A DNA stretch of 64,000 bases from Pedobacter sp. KBW06. GTDB taxonomy: Bacteria; Bacteroidota; Bacteroidia; Sphingobacteriales; Sphingobacteriaceae. Location of the stretch: contig NZ_QAJL01000005.1 of the NCBI RefSeq assembly GCF_003852525.1, forward strand, positions 755,230-819,229. Reading direction: 5' to 3'. A program made the translations under genes and the position numbers. Below, one piece after another: positions 9,083 to 18,974 of the stretch. The notes beneath the pieces were generated by a model. That model did not search any database. It was not told the DNA's origin and worked only from the letters and a program-made list of their open reading frames with translations. The number at the start of each line of letters is the position of its first letter. Positions within the stretch are counted from its first letter, which is position 1.

Positions 9083-9535
9083 ATGAAAACAATCCTCACT
9101 TTTACAATTTCCTTATTTTCCCTTGCTTTAGTTAGCTGTAACAGTCAGAAGACAGGAAACAATACACAACCACCTGCAAAAACCGAAGCCGGGGCGATAG
9201 TTGGCGGCGACAAAGACGAACATGGCTGTAAGGCCTCTGCAGGTTATTCCTGGTCTGCGATCAAGCAGGAATGCATCCGTCCATTCGAGTTAACGGACAA
9301 ACTAAAAGACCTTACCGATTCTACCATGGCTGCTTATTTACTCTTCTCTCAGAATAAAAAGCAGGTAGAAATTTTCGCGAAAGAATTTAAACCCGCTTTA
9401 GTGATCAGTGCTGCAGAAAACGACAGCTACCTCTCCACAGATAAAGTATATAAGCTGGAAAAGGATGCAAAAAGTCACTGGGTGCTCTATAAAACTGAAG
9501 AGGGAAAAGCAACAGCCATCTTAACACAGGAATAG
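9083..9535 (+). CDS. Small lipoprotein of unknown function
   Basis: A 150-residue protein with a lipoprotein signal peptide (ALVSC, Cys 19) followed by a disordered Asn/Thr/Pro linker. The mature part contains the pattern GCKASAGYSWSAIKQECIRPFE, in which the two cysteines probably pair; similar GC..SAGY.W...C segments occur in other Bacteroidota lipoproteins. The rest looks like a small beta-rich domain with two KL/YKxE strands. It stands alone between a divergent methyltransferase and a convergent gamma-glutamyltransferase whose stop lies 7 bp away. A surface or periplasmic binding role is possible but unproven. Confidence 0.8.
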   Translation: MKTILTFTISLFSLALVSCNSQKTGNNTQPPAKTEAGAIVGGDKDEHGCKASAGYSWSAIKQECIRPFELTDKLKDLTDSTMAAYLLFSQNKKQVEIFAKEFKPALVISAAENDSYLSTDKVYKLEKDAKSHWVLYKTEEGKATAILTQE

Positions 9536-9542
9536 CCGAAGC

Positions 9543-11432
9543 TTACCATCCGATCCCATAATCTTCGCCATGATTACTTGATCCGCCCCAGAGACTGCCA
9601 TGTTTCCAGTCAAAATAGATGGCATTGATTGGTCCGCTGGTCCGGTCAGAAAAGCTTAATGTATACCCCATTTTCTTTAATTCCTCGCGGACAGCCGTTG
9701 AGGAATTATTGTTTAACAGAATCTGGCCTGGTTTGGGCTTACGGTCTTCCGTTTTCGTGCCTCCCAGAGAAAGCCATAACTGATTGGTATTGATATTTGC
9801 GGCTTCCGAAGCTTGCTGTACATTCATACCAAACTCCGTCACATTTAAAAAGAACTGCAATAGATTCTGATCCTGGGTATCACCGCCCTGTACCGCGGAA
9901 GAAAGGAAAGGCTTACCATCCTTTAATGCCAGTGAAGGCGATAAAGTTACCCTTGGTCTTTTCCCGGGGGCAACGACATTGAAAGGGTTCAACGTAGAGT
10001 CCAGGACAAAGCTTTGCATCCGCTGACTCATTCCTATTCCAGTCTCACCAGCGATGCATGCCGGAAGCCAGCCGCCACTTGGGGTCACGGAAACTACCCA
10101 TCCTTCTTTATCTGCCGCCTCGATGGAGGTGGTTCCCTTCCATAACCTTTCCTGATACAGTTCATCAGGACTGGTATTGAGCTTACCTAAATCATGCTTA
10201 GGCGCAAAATTTCTTTTAGTAGTATCCAGTTCATACCCTCTTTTTTTAAGGAGATCGAGGTAGGGATTGACCTTGCCTTCAAACGGATATGGATTTCCCG
10301 GACCGATATCCGGGTCATTTTTATCAAACTGGATCAATTGTGCCCTTTGTTTGGCATATTCCTTACTCAATAGTCCTTTAATCGGTCCTTTGGGATTAGC
10401 TGCCGGATCTCCATAGTAAAAATCACGGTCTGCAAAGGAAAGGTTCATGGCCTGATAAAGGGTATGGATATATTTTGAACTGTTATAGCCCATTCCTTTA
10501 AGGTCAAAATTTTCAAGAATGTTCAAGGCTTGCAACATTGCCGGGCCCTGTGTCCACTGCTGAAGTTTGTATACCTCAACACCTTTATAATTCACGCTAA
10601 GCGGCGCTTCTTCGAGGGGTTTCCATTTGGCAAGGTCTTCCATCGTGATCAGGCCTCCCTGTTCCCGGCAACCACGCACAAATTCCCTGGCGATATCCCC
10701 TTTATAGAAGCGGTCGTAGGCCGCCATTAATGCCTGCTTCCTGTTTTTTCCTTGTTTAAGGGCTGTTTTTTCTGCTTCTACCATTTTAGTCAGCGTAGCC
10801 AGGAGGTCTTTTTGTACAAAAATCTCTCCTGCTTCCGGTGCTTCTCTCTTTTCTCCGGAATGGGTGAGAAATACCTTTTTGCTATAGGGCCATTGTTTGA
10901 TCAGGTCCTTTCCACGCTCCATGCTGTTTGCAGCCTGTGCTTCAATCGGATAACCCGCTGCCATTTCCATTGCCGGGGCAAGCACCTGTTCCAGGCTCAG
11001 TGTTCCATAATTGATCAGCATATAGATGAGTCCTCCCGGTGTCCCCGGAGTAGTTGCCGCCAGGGCCCCGTATTCCGGAGGGAAGTTATACCCTTTATTC
11101 TTAAAGAAATCTACCGTCGCCCCGGTTGGCGCCACGCCCATCGCATTAATGGCGATGACCTTTTTAGTTTTAGGATTATAGATCAGCACCTGTGTTTCTC
11201 CGCCCCAGCTTAAAGTATCCCACATGGTGCAGGTTGCAGCGAGCATCGCACAGGAGGCATCAACGGCATTCCCTCCCTTTTGAAAGATCATTGCCCCCGC
11301 TGTAGCGGCCAGGGGTTTGCCGGTAATGGCCATCCAGTTGCGGCCATGCAGCACTGGCTTTTGGGTTTGCTGTGCAGAGAGCGGCAATATAGACGCTGCC
11401 GAAAGGAACAATGCGGAGAATAAGTGTTTCAT
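9543..11432 (-). CDS. ggt: Gamma-glutamyltransferase, secreted
   Basis: A 629-residue gamma-glutamyltranspeptidase (N-terminal nucleophile hydrolase), which hydrolyses or transfers the gamma-glutamyl group of glutathione and related compounds. It has a cleavable signal peptide ending LPLSAQQ, so it should be periplasmic. The proenzyme cleavage site and catalytic threonine are at GTTSIEAAD (Thr 434), giving a large subunit of about 410 and a small one of about 195 residues. The GGNAVDASCAMLAA and WGGE segments of the large subunit and SGGWLP of the small one are intact. Length is slightly above the usual 580. No co-transcribed gene is visible. The family call is strong; whether the main substrate is glutathione is not shown. 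Confidence 0.93.
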   Translation of the reverse strand: MKHLFSALFLSAASILPLSAQQTQKPVLHGRNWMAITGKPLAATAGAMIFQKGGNAVDASCAMLAATCTMWDTLSWGGETQVLIYNPKTKKVIAINAMGVAPTGATVDFFKNKGYNFPPEYGALAATTPGTPGGLIYMLINYGTLSLEQVLAPAMEMAAGYPIEAQAANSMERGKDLIKQWPYSKKVFLTHSGEKREAPEAGEIFVQKDLLATLTKMVEAEKTALKQGKNRKQALMAAYDRFYKGDIAREFVRGCREQGGLITMEDLAKWKPLEEAPLSVNYKGVEVYKLQQWTQGPAMLQALNILENFDLKGMGYNSSKYIHTLYQAMNLSFADRDFYYGDPAANPKGPIKGLLSKEYAKQRAQLIQFDKNDPDIGPGNPYPFEGKVNPYLDLLKKRGYELDTTKRNFAPKHDLGKLNTSPDELYQERLWKGTTSIEAADKEGWVVSVTPSGGWLPACIAGETGIGMSQRMQSFVLDSTLNPFNVVAPGKRPRVTLSPSLALKDGKPFLSSAVQGGDTQDQNLLQFFLNVTEFGMNVQQASEAANINTNQLWLSLGGTKTEDRKPKPGQILLNNNSSTAVREELKKMGYTLSFSDRTSGPINAIYFDWKHGSLWGGSSNHGEDYGIGW

Positions 11433-11660
11433 AAAAATCTATAAGTACTTAAAATTACTTAATTTTGAAAGAAGCCCAAAGAACAATACCACCTTGCCTG
11501 TCACAATATGGCTACCGGTTCGCTGTACGTTTTCGGTCAGCAGCTGTTCAATAATGAACAACCAAAACAAAGCTATGCGCTAAGTGACTTAATTTAAGCG
11601 GGATAGCAATTCATTTAAAACTGGCATCCGATTAGTTAATATGAAAACAAATTTCAAGTT

Positions 11661-14051
11661 ATGTTCAAATTAAACTTCAAGATCGCATTCCGGAATCTTT
11701 GGAAAAACAAGAGCTACGCCTTTATCAATGTCCTTGGATTGTCTATAGGCATGATGAGCTGTATCCTTATTTTCATTTTTATCCGTCACCAGATGAGTTT
11801 TGATGAAGGCTTTAAAAATGAAGACAGGATTTACCGGTTTATAACCGACTGGAAATACAACAGTTTTGACGACCATAGCCAGGGTGTTCCTGTTCCGCTC
11901 TCTGCTGCTGCGCGGAATGAATTTGCCGCTTTCGAAAAGGTTGCCCCCATTACGAAATTCAACAATGTGATCCGTGTTCAGGATGAACACGGTAAGGACA
12001 TCATAAAGGCATCGAAAGAAATTTATTATACAGAGCCTGATTTTTTCGACATTTTCGACATTGGCTGGATCGAAGGCAAATCAAAGGAAGCGCTTAAGGC
12101 ACCCAATACGTTGGCACTTTCTGAAAGTACTGCGAAGCTTTTTTTCGGAACAGCGGAAAAAGCAATGGGCAAAAGCATTTTCCTGGGAACAAAAACCATT
12201 CTGAAGGTAACCGGTGTATTTAAAGACCTTCCCGAGAACAGCAGTTTTACCTTAAAGATCGTGGTCAGCAATGCCAATAATCCAAACAAAAACTGGACTG
12301 CATGGGATTCTGTAAGCTCAAATATAGAATGTTATGTTTTGCTCAGAGAAGGGGTCTCCCTTGCTGATCTGGAGCAGCCCATGCAAAAATTCAACACCAA
12401 ATATTATCAACATAAAAATATCTCAGGCAATCAAACGAATTCCTTACAGGCTCTAAGGGACATTCATTTCAACGATGTATACGGCAACTTCGCCAATCGG
12501 ACGGTAACCAAAAAGGAAATTTATGGACTGACCATTATTGGATTGTTCCTGATCCTCACTGCCTGCATCAATTTCATTAACCTGGCCACCGCACAGGCGA
12601 TCAACAGGTCTAAGGAAGTGGGTGTCCGTAAAGTAATGGGCAGTGAACGCAAACAGCTGGTCCTTCAATTCCTGACGGAAACCTTCTGCGTTACCTTCCT
12701 GGCCTTGCTCATTGCCTGTGTCTTAACAGAATTTGCCTTACCTCAGATGCAGCAATTGTTTAAGGCAAGGATGTCTTTCAGCCTGTTTGAGCATCCAGTA
12801 ATTTTCGTCTTCCTCCTCTTGCTGGTCGCTTTGGTGAGCTTGCTTGCCGGGTTCTACCCTGCACTGGTGATGTCTGGCTATAGCCCGGCACTGGCCATAA
12901 AAAACAAGGTAACTGTCAATTCCGGAAGCCTGAGTCTGCGTAAAGTGCTTGTGGTAGTACAATTTGCCATTACCATTATCCTTGTGATTTCCACCCTGGT
13001 CATCTTACAACAGATGAAGTACATCAGGGAAAAGCCATTGGGTTTTAATAAAGAAGCAGTCTCGATGATTGATATACCGGGAGATAGCCTGAGTAAGGCC
13101 AAATATGATACTTTCAAAGAAAGGGCCCTTCGGATTCCGGGGGTAACCATGCTCAGTTTTAGTCAGAAAGCGCCTTTGTCTGAGGACATGCAAAGCAGTA
13201 ATTTCTCTTACAATGGAACAGAGAACAAGGATTTTGAGCTTAGACTTTCTGCAGCGGATGAGAATTACTTTAAGCTTTTTGACCTGAAATTTGTTGCCGG
13301 AAAAGCATTCCGGAAAAGCGATACGATCTCAGGCTATGTAGTGAACCAGACCTTCTTAAAGAAAATCAATGTATTAAAGCCTGAGGATGTTCTCGGAAAA
13401 ATCATTAATCAAAATGGCAGAAAAGCGCCTATTGTAGGGGTTTTAAAGGATTTCAATGACCGTAGCCTTCAGCAAAGCATTTCTCCTCTTGCGATCTATA
13501 GTGCAAAGGACGACTATTATCGGGTCGCGGTAAAGATCGATGGCAAACAGGTATTGAACACCATGGAAAAGGTTGAAAACTTATGGAATTACACCTTTCC
13601 GGCGCACGTTTATCGTGCCGAGTTTATAGATGATGCCATCAAAGGCTATTATGAAAATGAACGGGTCATGGGCATCCTGTTCCGCGTTTTCGCCGGAGTG
13701 ATCATTTTTATCTCTTTCATCGGACTCTTCGGGCTGATTTCTTTTGTGGCCTCACAAAGAACAAAAGAGGTCGCCATCCGCAAGGTGTTGGGAGCCTCTA
13801 CCCTGGAAGTGGTTAAAATGCTCAACAGTTCCTTTATGATCATGGTCTTTATTGCCAATTTGCTGGCCTGGCCACTGGCTTATTTATTTGTATCCAAATG
13901 GCTGTCGGGCTTTGCTTACCGTACAGAAATCAGCATCTGGCCTTTCGCATTAGCGATGCTGGTCTCGATGCTGCTCACCCTGATTACGGTCAGTATCCGC
14001 TCCTACAAAGCAGCAGTAACCAATACCATCGATGCGCTTAAATATGAATAG
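11661..14051 (+). CDS. Two-domain ABC transporter permease (FtsX/MacB type)
   Basis: A 796-residue permease with two tandem MacB-periplasmic plus FtsX units. TM1 (about 22-42) is followed by a periplasmic domain, then three helices around 285-400; a second TM near 425-445 starts another periplasmic domain, with three helices from about 675 to 790. The conserved FtsX segments NLATAQAINRSKEVGVRKVMG and its C-terminal counterpart SQRTKEVAIRKVLGAS are both present. Proteins of this layout in Bacteroidota work with a separate LolD-type ATPase, which is not encoded here. The start ATG at 11661 is 20 bp after another ATG that opens only a 10-codon frame. The LytTR/LytS pair converges on it from 14055, a common association for such permeases. 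Substrate unknown. Confidence 0.92.
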   Translation: MFKLNFKIAFRNLWKNKSYAFINVLGLSIGMMSCILIFIFIRHQMSFDEGFKNEDRIYRFITDWKYNSFDDHSQGVPVPLSAAARNEFAAFEKVAPITKFNNVIRVQDEHGKDIIKASKEIYYTEPDFFDIFDIGWIEGKSKEALKAPNTLALSESTAKLFFGTAEKAMGKSIFLGTKTILKVTGVFKDLPENSSFTLKIVVSNANNPNKNWTAWDSVSSNIECYVLLREGVSLADLEQPMQKFNTKYYQHKNISGNQTNSLQALRDIHFNDVYGNFANRTVTKKEIYGLTIIGLFLILTACINFINLATAQAINRSKEVGVRKVMGSERKQLVLQFLTETFCVTFLALLIACVLTEFALPQMQQLFKARMSFSLFEHPVIFVFLLLLVALVSLLAGFYPALVMSGYSPALAIKNKVTVNSGSLSLRKVLVVVQFAITIILVISTLVILQQMKYIREKPLGFNKEAVSMIDIPGDSLSKAKYDTFKERALRIPGVTMLSFSQKAPLSEDMQSSNFSYNGTENKDFELRLSAADENYFKLFDLKFVAGKAFRKSDTISGYVVNQTFLKKINVLKPEDVLGKIINQNGRKAPIVGVLKDFNDRSLQQSISPLAIYSAKDDYYRVAVKIDGKQVLNTMEKVENLWNYTFPAHVYRAEFIDDAIKGYYENERVMGILFRVFAGVIIFISFIGLFGLISFVASQRTKEVAIRKVLGASTLEVVKMLNSSFMIMVFIANLLAWPLAYLFVSKWLSGFAYRTEISIWPFALAMLVSMLLTLITVSIRSYKAAVTNTIDALKYE

Positions 14052-14054
14052 CCA

Positions 14055-14756
14055 TTAATGAAACAGCTTTTCCTTTAAAGCGGCATACCGGGTCCTGCCA
14101 ATCGGAAGCAACTCCCCGTTTTCCAGTAAAAGCTGGTATTTGCTTCCCGGGCTGACGGTGATTTTCATCGCCTGCCCGATCGGAACAAGATAAGATTTAT
14201 GAATCCTTTCAAAAGAAGCTGGCAGCAATTGCTCCAGCTTCTCCAAAGACTTATCATGGAGTTCCTGCTTGCCGTTTTTCAAATGCAGTTCAGTATAAAT
14301 CCCCGCTCCTTTAATATACAACAGCTCAGTCACATCAATCAGGATAATATTTCCTGATCTTTTTACCGCCAGAAACCGGAGCCCGTTCTCCTGCTGATTT
14401 TCCGCAATGGAGATCCGTTGAAAAGCCTGAGACAGCCTGCGTTCATCAAAAGGTTTGGCGACAAAATCAAGCACACCATACTCAAAAGCGATGATTGCCT
14501 TTTCTGTGTATGCGGAAATGATAATGGTATGAAAAGATCCGGAGACCACCGATTTCAACAGCTCAAAACCATCCCTTCCATTCAGGTTTAAATCCAGGAG
14601 CAATACCTCTATCTCATTATTTTCCAAAAACTGCAATGCTTCTTCTATGGCCTCACAAATCGTAATCTGCTGTAGCTTTGCACCGAAAAAACTACGGCTC
14701 ATGCGTTCAATTCTTCCCGCAATGCGGCCTTCATCTTCAACTATTAATATTCTCAT
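14055..14756 (-). CDS. LytTR-family response regulator
   Basis: A 233-residue response regulator. The receiver domain (1-120) has the acidic pair in IVEDEGRI, the phospho-acceptor Asp in LLLDLNLNGRDG near residue 54, and the conserved Lys in DFVAKPFDERRL. A LytTR DNA-binding domain (about 135-233) follows, with IHKSYLVP and LPIGRTRY typical of the family. The start overlaps the stop of the kinase gene by 4 bases (14753-14756), showing translational coupling. It should bind direct repeats upstream of target promoters. The convergent ABC permease gene ends 3 bp away, and the TonB receptor gene lies beyond the kinase; both are candidate targets by position only. Confidence 0.95.
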   Translation of the reverse strand: MRILIVEDEGRIAGRIERMSRSFFGAKLQQITICEAIEEALQFLENNEIEVLLLDLNLNGRDGFELLKSVVSGSFHTIIISAYTEKAIIAFEYGVLDFVAKPFDERRLSQAFQRISIAENQQENGLRFLAVKRSGNIILIDVTELLYIKGAGIYTELHLKNGKQELHDKSLEKLEQLLPASFERIHKSYLVPIGQAMKITVSPGSKYQLLLENGELLPIGRTRYAALKEKLFH

Positions 14757-16423
14757 TGAGGGGTATAAATGGTAATTTCTGTTTGCCAGCCATTGGCTGA
14801 GCGCCGGGAACTAAAGTCCCAGCCGGCGCCATAACTTTCCGTTAAACGTGCCTGAATGTATTGAAAACCCGTACCGGAGGATTTATCTTTTCCCATGGGC
14901 CTGTTTTTAGCCATGGTATTCAAAGTATATTTCTTATAACCCGGGCCCCGTTCAAAGTTTAAATTAAAGCGGATCATGCCATCTTCGGCCGGGGTACTAT
15001 GGGTAATTCCATTTTCCAACGCGGTATGGATAATTGCCGGAGGAATCAGATCGGAAGGTTCAATATTTGAGCTGGTCCATTCGTAACGAATTTCTTTACG
15101 AAACTGCATCACCTTCAGGTGCACCTGGCACAACTCGATCTCCTTGCTGACCGGAACCAGCCTCTCCTCCGCGATCTGGTTGAGGATCTCAAATTCTACG
15201 GCCAGGGCCTGAACAAAAAGTGCTCCTTCCTTTGGGGATTCCTCCACCCAATCCATCAGGGAGGTTAGGGTATTCTTAATGAAATGAGGCTGGATATTTT
15301 TCTTCAGCAATTCCAGTTTCAACCGGGAGGATAAGAGCAGCGAGTTCTGGTGTGCCCTTTCCACCTCCTTCGCCTTAATGGTGTACAGGTAAAGCATGCA
15401 AAGCACGATGATCGTAAAACTGATGAACAGGCCAATATCGTAATACAAAAAGAAATTGACGACCGCACTGAGGAGCAGTCCGGCCAGGACAATCCCTCCT
15501 CCTTTTTCTTTTTGAACAAGTGCATTGAGCGCTACGATCAACGAAGCAAACCACATCGCATAACTGAAATACTTCGCTGTGAGGTCATATTCCCTGAAAT
15601 GAGAAACATAGATATAAAGCAATGCCGCCAGCAATCCCGCCATCAGCAGCCATCTCCTTCTAAAGGAAAACTGAATCGTAAAATATAGGGGAACCAGCAA
15701 TGAAATGGAAAAGGTAAGCCATCCGATCGTCTCCAGTCTCAAATAGAAACGTGTATATGGAATGTCGATGTAGAATTTGAGGTATTCAACGATGAGCAGG
15801 GCGAAAAACAGAAAACAGGTCACACAGAAGATCAATATGGCATACTCCTTCCGGCTGCTGTTGATGAACATAAAGAGGTAATAAATCGCAGCGATGAGAA
15901 ATGCACCTGCCATCAGGTTCATAAAAGACATCATGATCAGGGGCTCCTTTAACAGCCGGTCATAACTTTCTATCCTCAGTACAAACCGCCGATCGGTATC
16001 CTGTTCATAAGACTGGGAAGCCCTTATTGCCAGCAGGTGGTTTCCAGTTGTGGCCAAAGAGTCCGGGATCAGAAAACTACTTTTTTCTGTGCCGGGCAAT
16101 TCCGGAGTGCCGGCAGCTATTTTTCCGTTTTCTCCAATTTTCCGGCCATCCCAGAACACTTCGAAGGCACCAAAATCATGAATATCTACGCCTAAATGTT
16201 CAGTGGTCATGATTTTGCTGATCGAAACATCAGTCCTTAGCCAGAAAACCCGGGTTCCTGTTTCCCCACGTTCCTTAGCCCATCCTTTTGAATTGAAAGT
16301 TTTAGCTGCCCAGGCCAGGTTATCCCCGGTTTGATAAACCGGATCAGAAACCTCATAAACGACCCATCTTTTACAAGAGGATAAGGCAAGAAGGAGCGCA
16401 ATCAATACAGTAAATCGGAACAT
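14753..16423 (-). CDS. 7TM sensor histidine kinase, LytS type
   Basis: A 556-residue kinase that partners the LytTR regulator overlapping its 3' end. The first residues form a lipoprotein-like signal (ALSSC, Cys 17). A periplasmic beta-sandwich domain (about 30-150) is followed by seven closely spaced membrane helices (about 160-350), the 7TMR-DISM arrangement. The cytoplasmic end is a His_kinase domain with the phospho-acceptor motif IQPHFIKNTLTSL near residue 388 and the N-box-like ALENGITHS. The usual HFLFN has become HFIKN, a tolerated variant. A minus-strand TAACTTTA resembling the -7 element sits just upstream of the start. Ligand unknown, possibly a carbohydrate or cell-wall fragment judging by the DISM fold. 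Confidence 0.9.
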   Translation of the reverse strand: MFRFTVLIALLLALSSCKRWVVYEVSDPVYQTGDNLAWAAKTFNSKGWAKERGETGTRVFWLRTDVSISKIMTTEHLGVDIHDFGAFEVFWDGRKIGENGKIAAGTPELPGTEKSSFLIPDSLATTGNHLLAIRASQSYEQDTDRRFVLRIESYDRLLKEPLIMMSFMNLMAGAFLIAAIYYLFMFINSSRKEYAILIFCVTCFLFFALLIVEYLKFYIDIPYTRFYLRLETIGWLTFSISLLVPLYFTIQFSFRRRWLLMAGLLAALLYIYVSHFREYDLTAKYFSYAMWFASLIVALNALVQKEKGGGIVLAGLLLSAVVNFFLYYDIGLFISFTIIVLCMLYLYTIKAKEVERAHQNSLLLSSRLKLELLKKNIQPHFIKNTLTSLMDWVEESPKEGALFVQALAVEFEILNQIAEERLVPVSKEIELCQVHLKVMQFRKEIRYEWTSSNIEPSDLIPPAIIHTALENGITHSTPAEDGMIRFNLNFERGPGYKKYTLNTMAKNRPMGKDKSSGTGFQYIQARLTESYGAGWDFSSRRSANGWQTEITIYTPQ

Positions 16424-16549
16424 CTGGTAAAGTTAAGCTGAATATAGGAGAGAAAAGTGTATTACACAAGGCCATAGAGCAGTTCACATGTTTTAACGTC
16501 AAAGAAAGCATCCGGGAGGTTAATCTTGCAGCATATATCCTGCAAAACC

Positions 16550-18946
16550 ATGAACATAAGACTCTTTTTCCTTTTTGTATTGCTTTGTTTCAACGCCGCT
16601 GCACAGCCCCTCTCCCCAGAAAAAAATAAAGGGATCATCAACGGCCGTTTAACAGACCATTCCAGCAAACTTTCCATCGCCTATGTAACCATCAGCATTA
16701 AAGACCAGGCTGCAAAATCTGTCGCCGTTGCAATGAGCGACGAAAAAGGATTCTTTAAAATTGATGAGCTTCCCTTGGGCACCTTTAACATAGAATTCAG
16801 GTTTATGGGCTATCAGCCATTGATAAAATCTGTTAGCCTGACTGCAGCTCAAAGCTCGGCGGAGCTCGGCACCTTATCTTTAGAAGAAGACAAAAACCTG
16901 TTAAAGGAAGTATCGGTCACCGGCGAAAAATCTACACTCAGCTTAAAGCTGGATAAAAAAATATTCGAAGTCGGAAAAGACGTTTTGCTGCAAAGTGGCT
17001 CCCTGACGGAATTGTTGAACAGTGTCCCTTCCGTTGCGGTAAGCCCTTCCGGAACATTGAGCCTGAGGGGGAACAGCAATGTATTTGTCCTCATTAACGG
17101 CCGGCGCTCCGGACTTACACAGGGCAATGCACTGGAGCAGATTCCTGCTGATCATATCGAAAGAATCGAAGTCATCACCAACCCCTCTTCCAGGTATGAT
17201 GCCGCAGGCTCGGCAGGGATCATCAACATCATTCTGAAGAAAAATAAGAATGCCGGGTTTAACGGGCAGGCCAGGCTTGTTGCCGGTCTTCCCAATGATT
17301 CCAGGATCAACCCAAGCTTGAATTATAAGTCGGACAAGGTCAATCTGTTTTCTACTTTTGGGATTAGAAACACTGATTACAAAGGCCTTTACCAGACTAA
17401 ACAAACCATAACAGACCAGGGGAAACGGGCATACCTGAATCAGGTACAGGACGAAGACCGGAATGATAAAGGGAAGCTGTTCTACCTTGGCGCAGATTAT
17501 TTTATCAGTGCTCAAAACACCATTACCGCAGCATTCCTCAGAAATGCGACCAAAGACCACGATAAAACAATTTTAAATTACGGGTTCAGCAATTCCCTTG
17601 CTAAAGACAGTACAATTCGGCGTAATGGAGAGTCCAGGGAGTCCAGAAATTACAATCAGCTGGAATTTAACTATACCAGAACCTTTAAGGATGCCGGAAA
17701 AAAACTGACGGTAGACATGCAATACGATTTCTGGAACAGCGATAAAAACTGGGCGCTGAGCACCATTAAGCTGTCGCCGGTGATGGCAACGGCTGCTCCG
17801 ATCAGGACATCTTCCGTAGGTGCCAGCAAAGATTTTCTTTTGCAAACCGATTTTGTACAGCCGCTAAGTACCCGATCCAATCTTGAACTGGGAGTAAAAC
17901 TGGAAAAGAGATTGGTGAGCAGCGATTTTAAAGCAGAAGAACAGCGGGAAAATTCCTGGCGCATCATAGATGGAATTGACAACAAAATGGATTATAATGA
18001 ACTGATCGGAAGTGCCTATACCCAGTTTAGCAGTAAAATCAAGAAGTTTTCTTATTTGATCGGTTTACGTGCTGAAGCCACAAAAATCACGATTGAAGAT
18101 CTTGGAAACGAGTTTAACAATAAAAAAAATTACCTCCGCCTGTTTCCAACCCTTCATGCCAGTTACGAGTTTAAAGCCGGTTCTGCTTTACAGCTGAGCT
18201 ATAGCAAACGCATCAACCGGCCTTCTCTATATCTTTTATACCCTTTTAATGAACTTACGGATTTCAATGCGCAATTTGTCGGCAACCCCGATCTGAACCC
18301 ATCCTATGCCAATGTATTTGAATTCAGCTTCTTACAAAAATGGGGAACACTGACCTTTAATCCCTCCCTCTATTATCAATACATTAAAAGCCCGATACAG
18401 GATTATACTTATAGAAATTCAAATGGCGTTTTTATCAGTTCCGCAGTCAATATTGACCAGGAAATCAGGCGCGGTGCGGAACTGAGCATACTTTACAATC
18501 CGGTTAAAACGCTTTCGCTAAACCTGGAACTGAACATTTATCGTTTTGAACAGGCCGGAGCATTCGGCGCACAGGATTTCAATTTCTCTGCCGGGGCTTC
18601 CACTGCGAGACTGGGCGCACAGCTCAAGCTCCCTGCACAATTGGCCTTTCAGGGACGATATAATTTTACGGGAGTACAAAGTAATGCACAAAGCCGGACC
18701 AGTGCGATCCATTTCATAGACCTGGGACTGAGTAAAAATCTATTGAAAAATAAAGGTACGCTCGTGTTCGATGGGACCAATGTGCTCAACAGCAGGAAGA
18801 CAAATACCTCCACCAGGGGGGCAAATTATGTATTGAACCAGGTCAGCAGCCCCAATGCCGCAAGATACCGCCTGAGTTTTGTCTATCGTTTTAACGGGAA
18901 GGAAAACCAGTCTGTGCGCCAGGCAAAGACTGGAAACCGGAATTAA
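16550..18946 (+). CDS. TonB-dependent outer membrane receptor with carboxypeptidase-regulatory-like N-terminus
   Basis: About 798 residues from the ATG at 16550 (MNIRLFFLF, a clear signal peptide ending NAAAQ); the upstream ATG at 16526 would put eight residues before the signal. A CarboxypepD_reg-like domain (about 30-110) is followed by a plug domain with SVPSVAVSPSGTLSLRGNSN, INGRRSG and the ERIEVITNPSSRYDA-GSAGIINI motif. The rest is a beta barrel of the outer-membrane beta-barrel type 3 class. The protein ends in a Tyr/Phe-rich strand (LSFVYRFNG) before a basic tail. It lacks a SusD partner, so it is not a classical polysaccharide-utilisation receptor. The divergent LytS kinase is 127 bp away. 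Its ligand is unknown. Confidence 0.9.
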   Translation: MNIRLFFLFVLLCFNAAAQPLSPEKNKGIINGRLTDHSSKLSIAYVTISIKDQAAKSVAVAMSDEKGFFKIDELPLGTFNIEFRFMGYQPLIKSVSLTAAQSSAELGTLSLEEDKNLLKEVSVTGEKSTLSLKLDKKIFEVGKDVLLQSGSLTELLNSVPSVAVSPSGTLSLRGNSNVFVLINGRRSGLTQGNALEQIPADHIERIEVITNPSSRYDAAGSAGIINIILKKNKNAGFNGQARLVAGLPNDSRINPSLNYKSDKVNLFSTFGIRNTDYKGLYQTKQTITDQGKRAYLNQVQDEDRNDKGKLFYLGADYFISAQNTITAAFLRNATKDHDKTILNYGFSNSLAKDSTIRRNGESRESRNYNQLEFNYTRTFKDAGKKLTVDMQYDFWNSDKNWALSTIKLSPVMATAAPIRTSSVGASKDFLLQTDFVQPLSTRSNLELGVKLEKRLVSSDFKAEEQRENSWRIIDGIDNKMDYNELIGSAYTQFSSKIKKFSYLIGLRAEATKITIEDLGNEFNNKKNYLRLFPTLHASYEFKAGSALQLSYSKRINRPSLYLLYPFNELTDFNAQFVGNPDLNPSYANVFEFSFLQKWGTLTFNPSLYYQYIKSPIQDYTYRNSNGVFISSAVNIDQEIRRGAELSILYNPVKTLSLNLELNIYRFEQAGAFGAQDFNFSAGASTARLGAQLKLPAQLAFQGRYNFTGVQSNAQSRTSAIHFIDLGLSKNLLKNKGTLVFDGTNVLNSRKTNTSTRGANYVLNQVSSPNAARYRLSFVYRFNGKENQSVRQAKTGNRN

Positions 18947-18974
18947 ATTTACAACCGGCAAATTTACAACCGAC
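18945..18974. repeat. Tandem 15-bp duplication at a convergent gene junction
   Basis: Two adjacent copies of AAATTTACAACCG(G/A)C, positions 18945-18959 and 18960-18974, differ at one base. The first copy overlaps the TonB-receptor stop codon and the second contains the stop of the converging DUF1348 gene. It looks like a recent replication-slippage duplication with no evident function. Confidence 0.8.

Noticed and set aside
16943..17560. 205-codon minus-strand frame
   Set aside because: Antisense shadow of the TonB receptor plug and barrel region.
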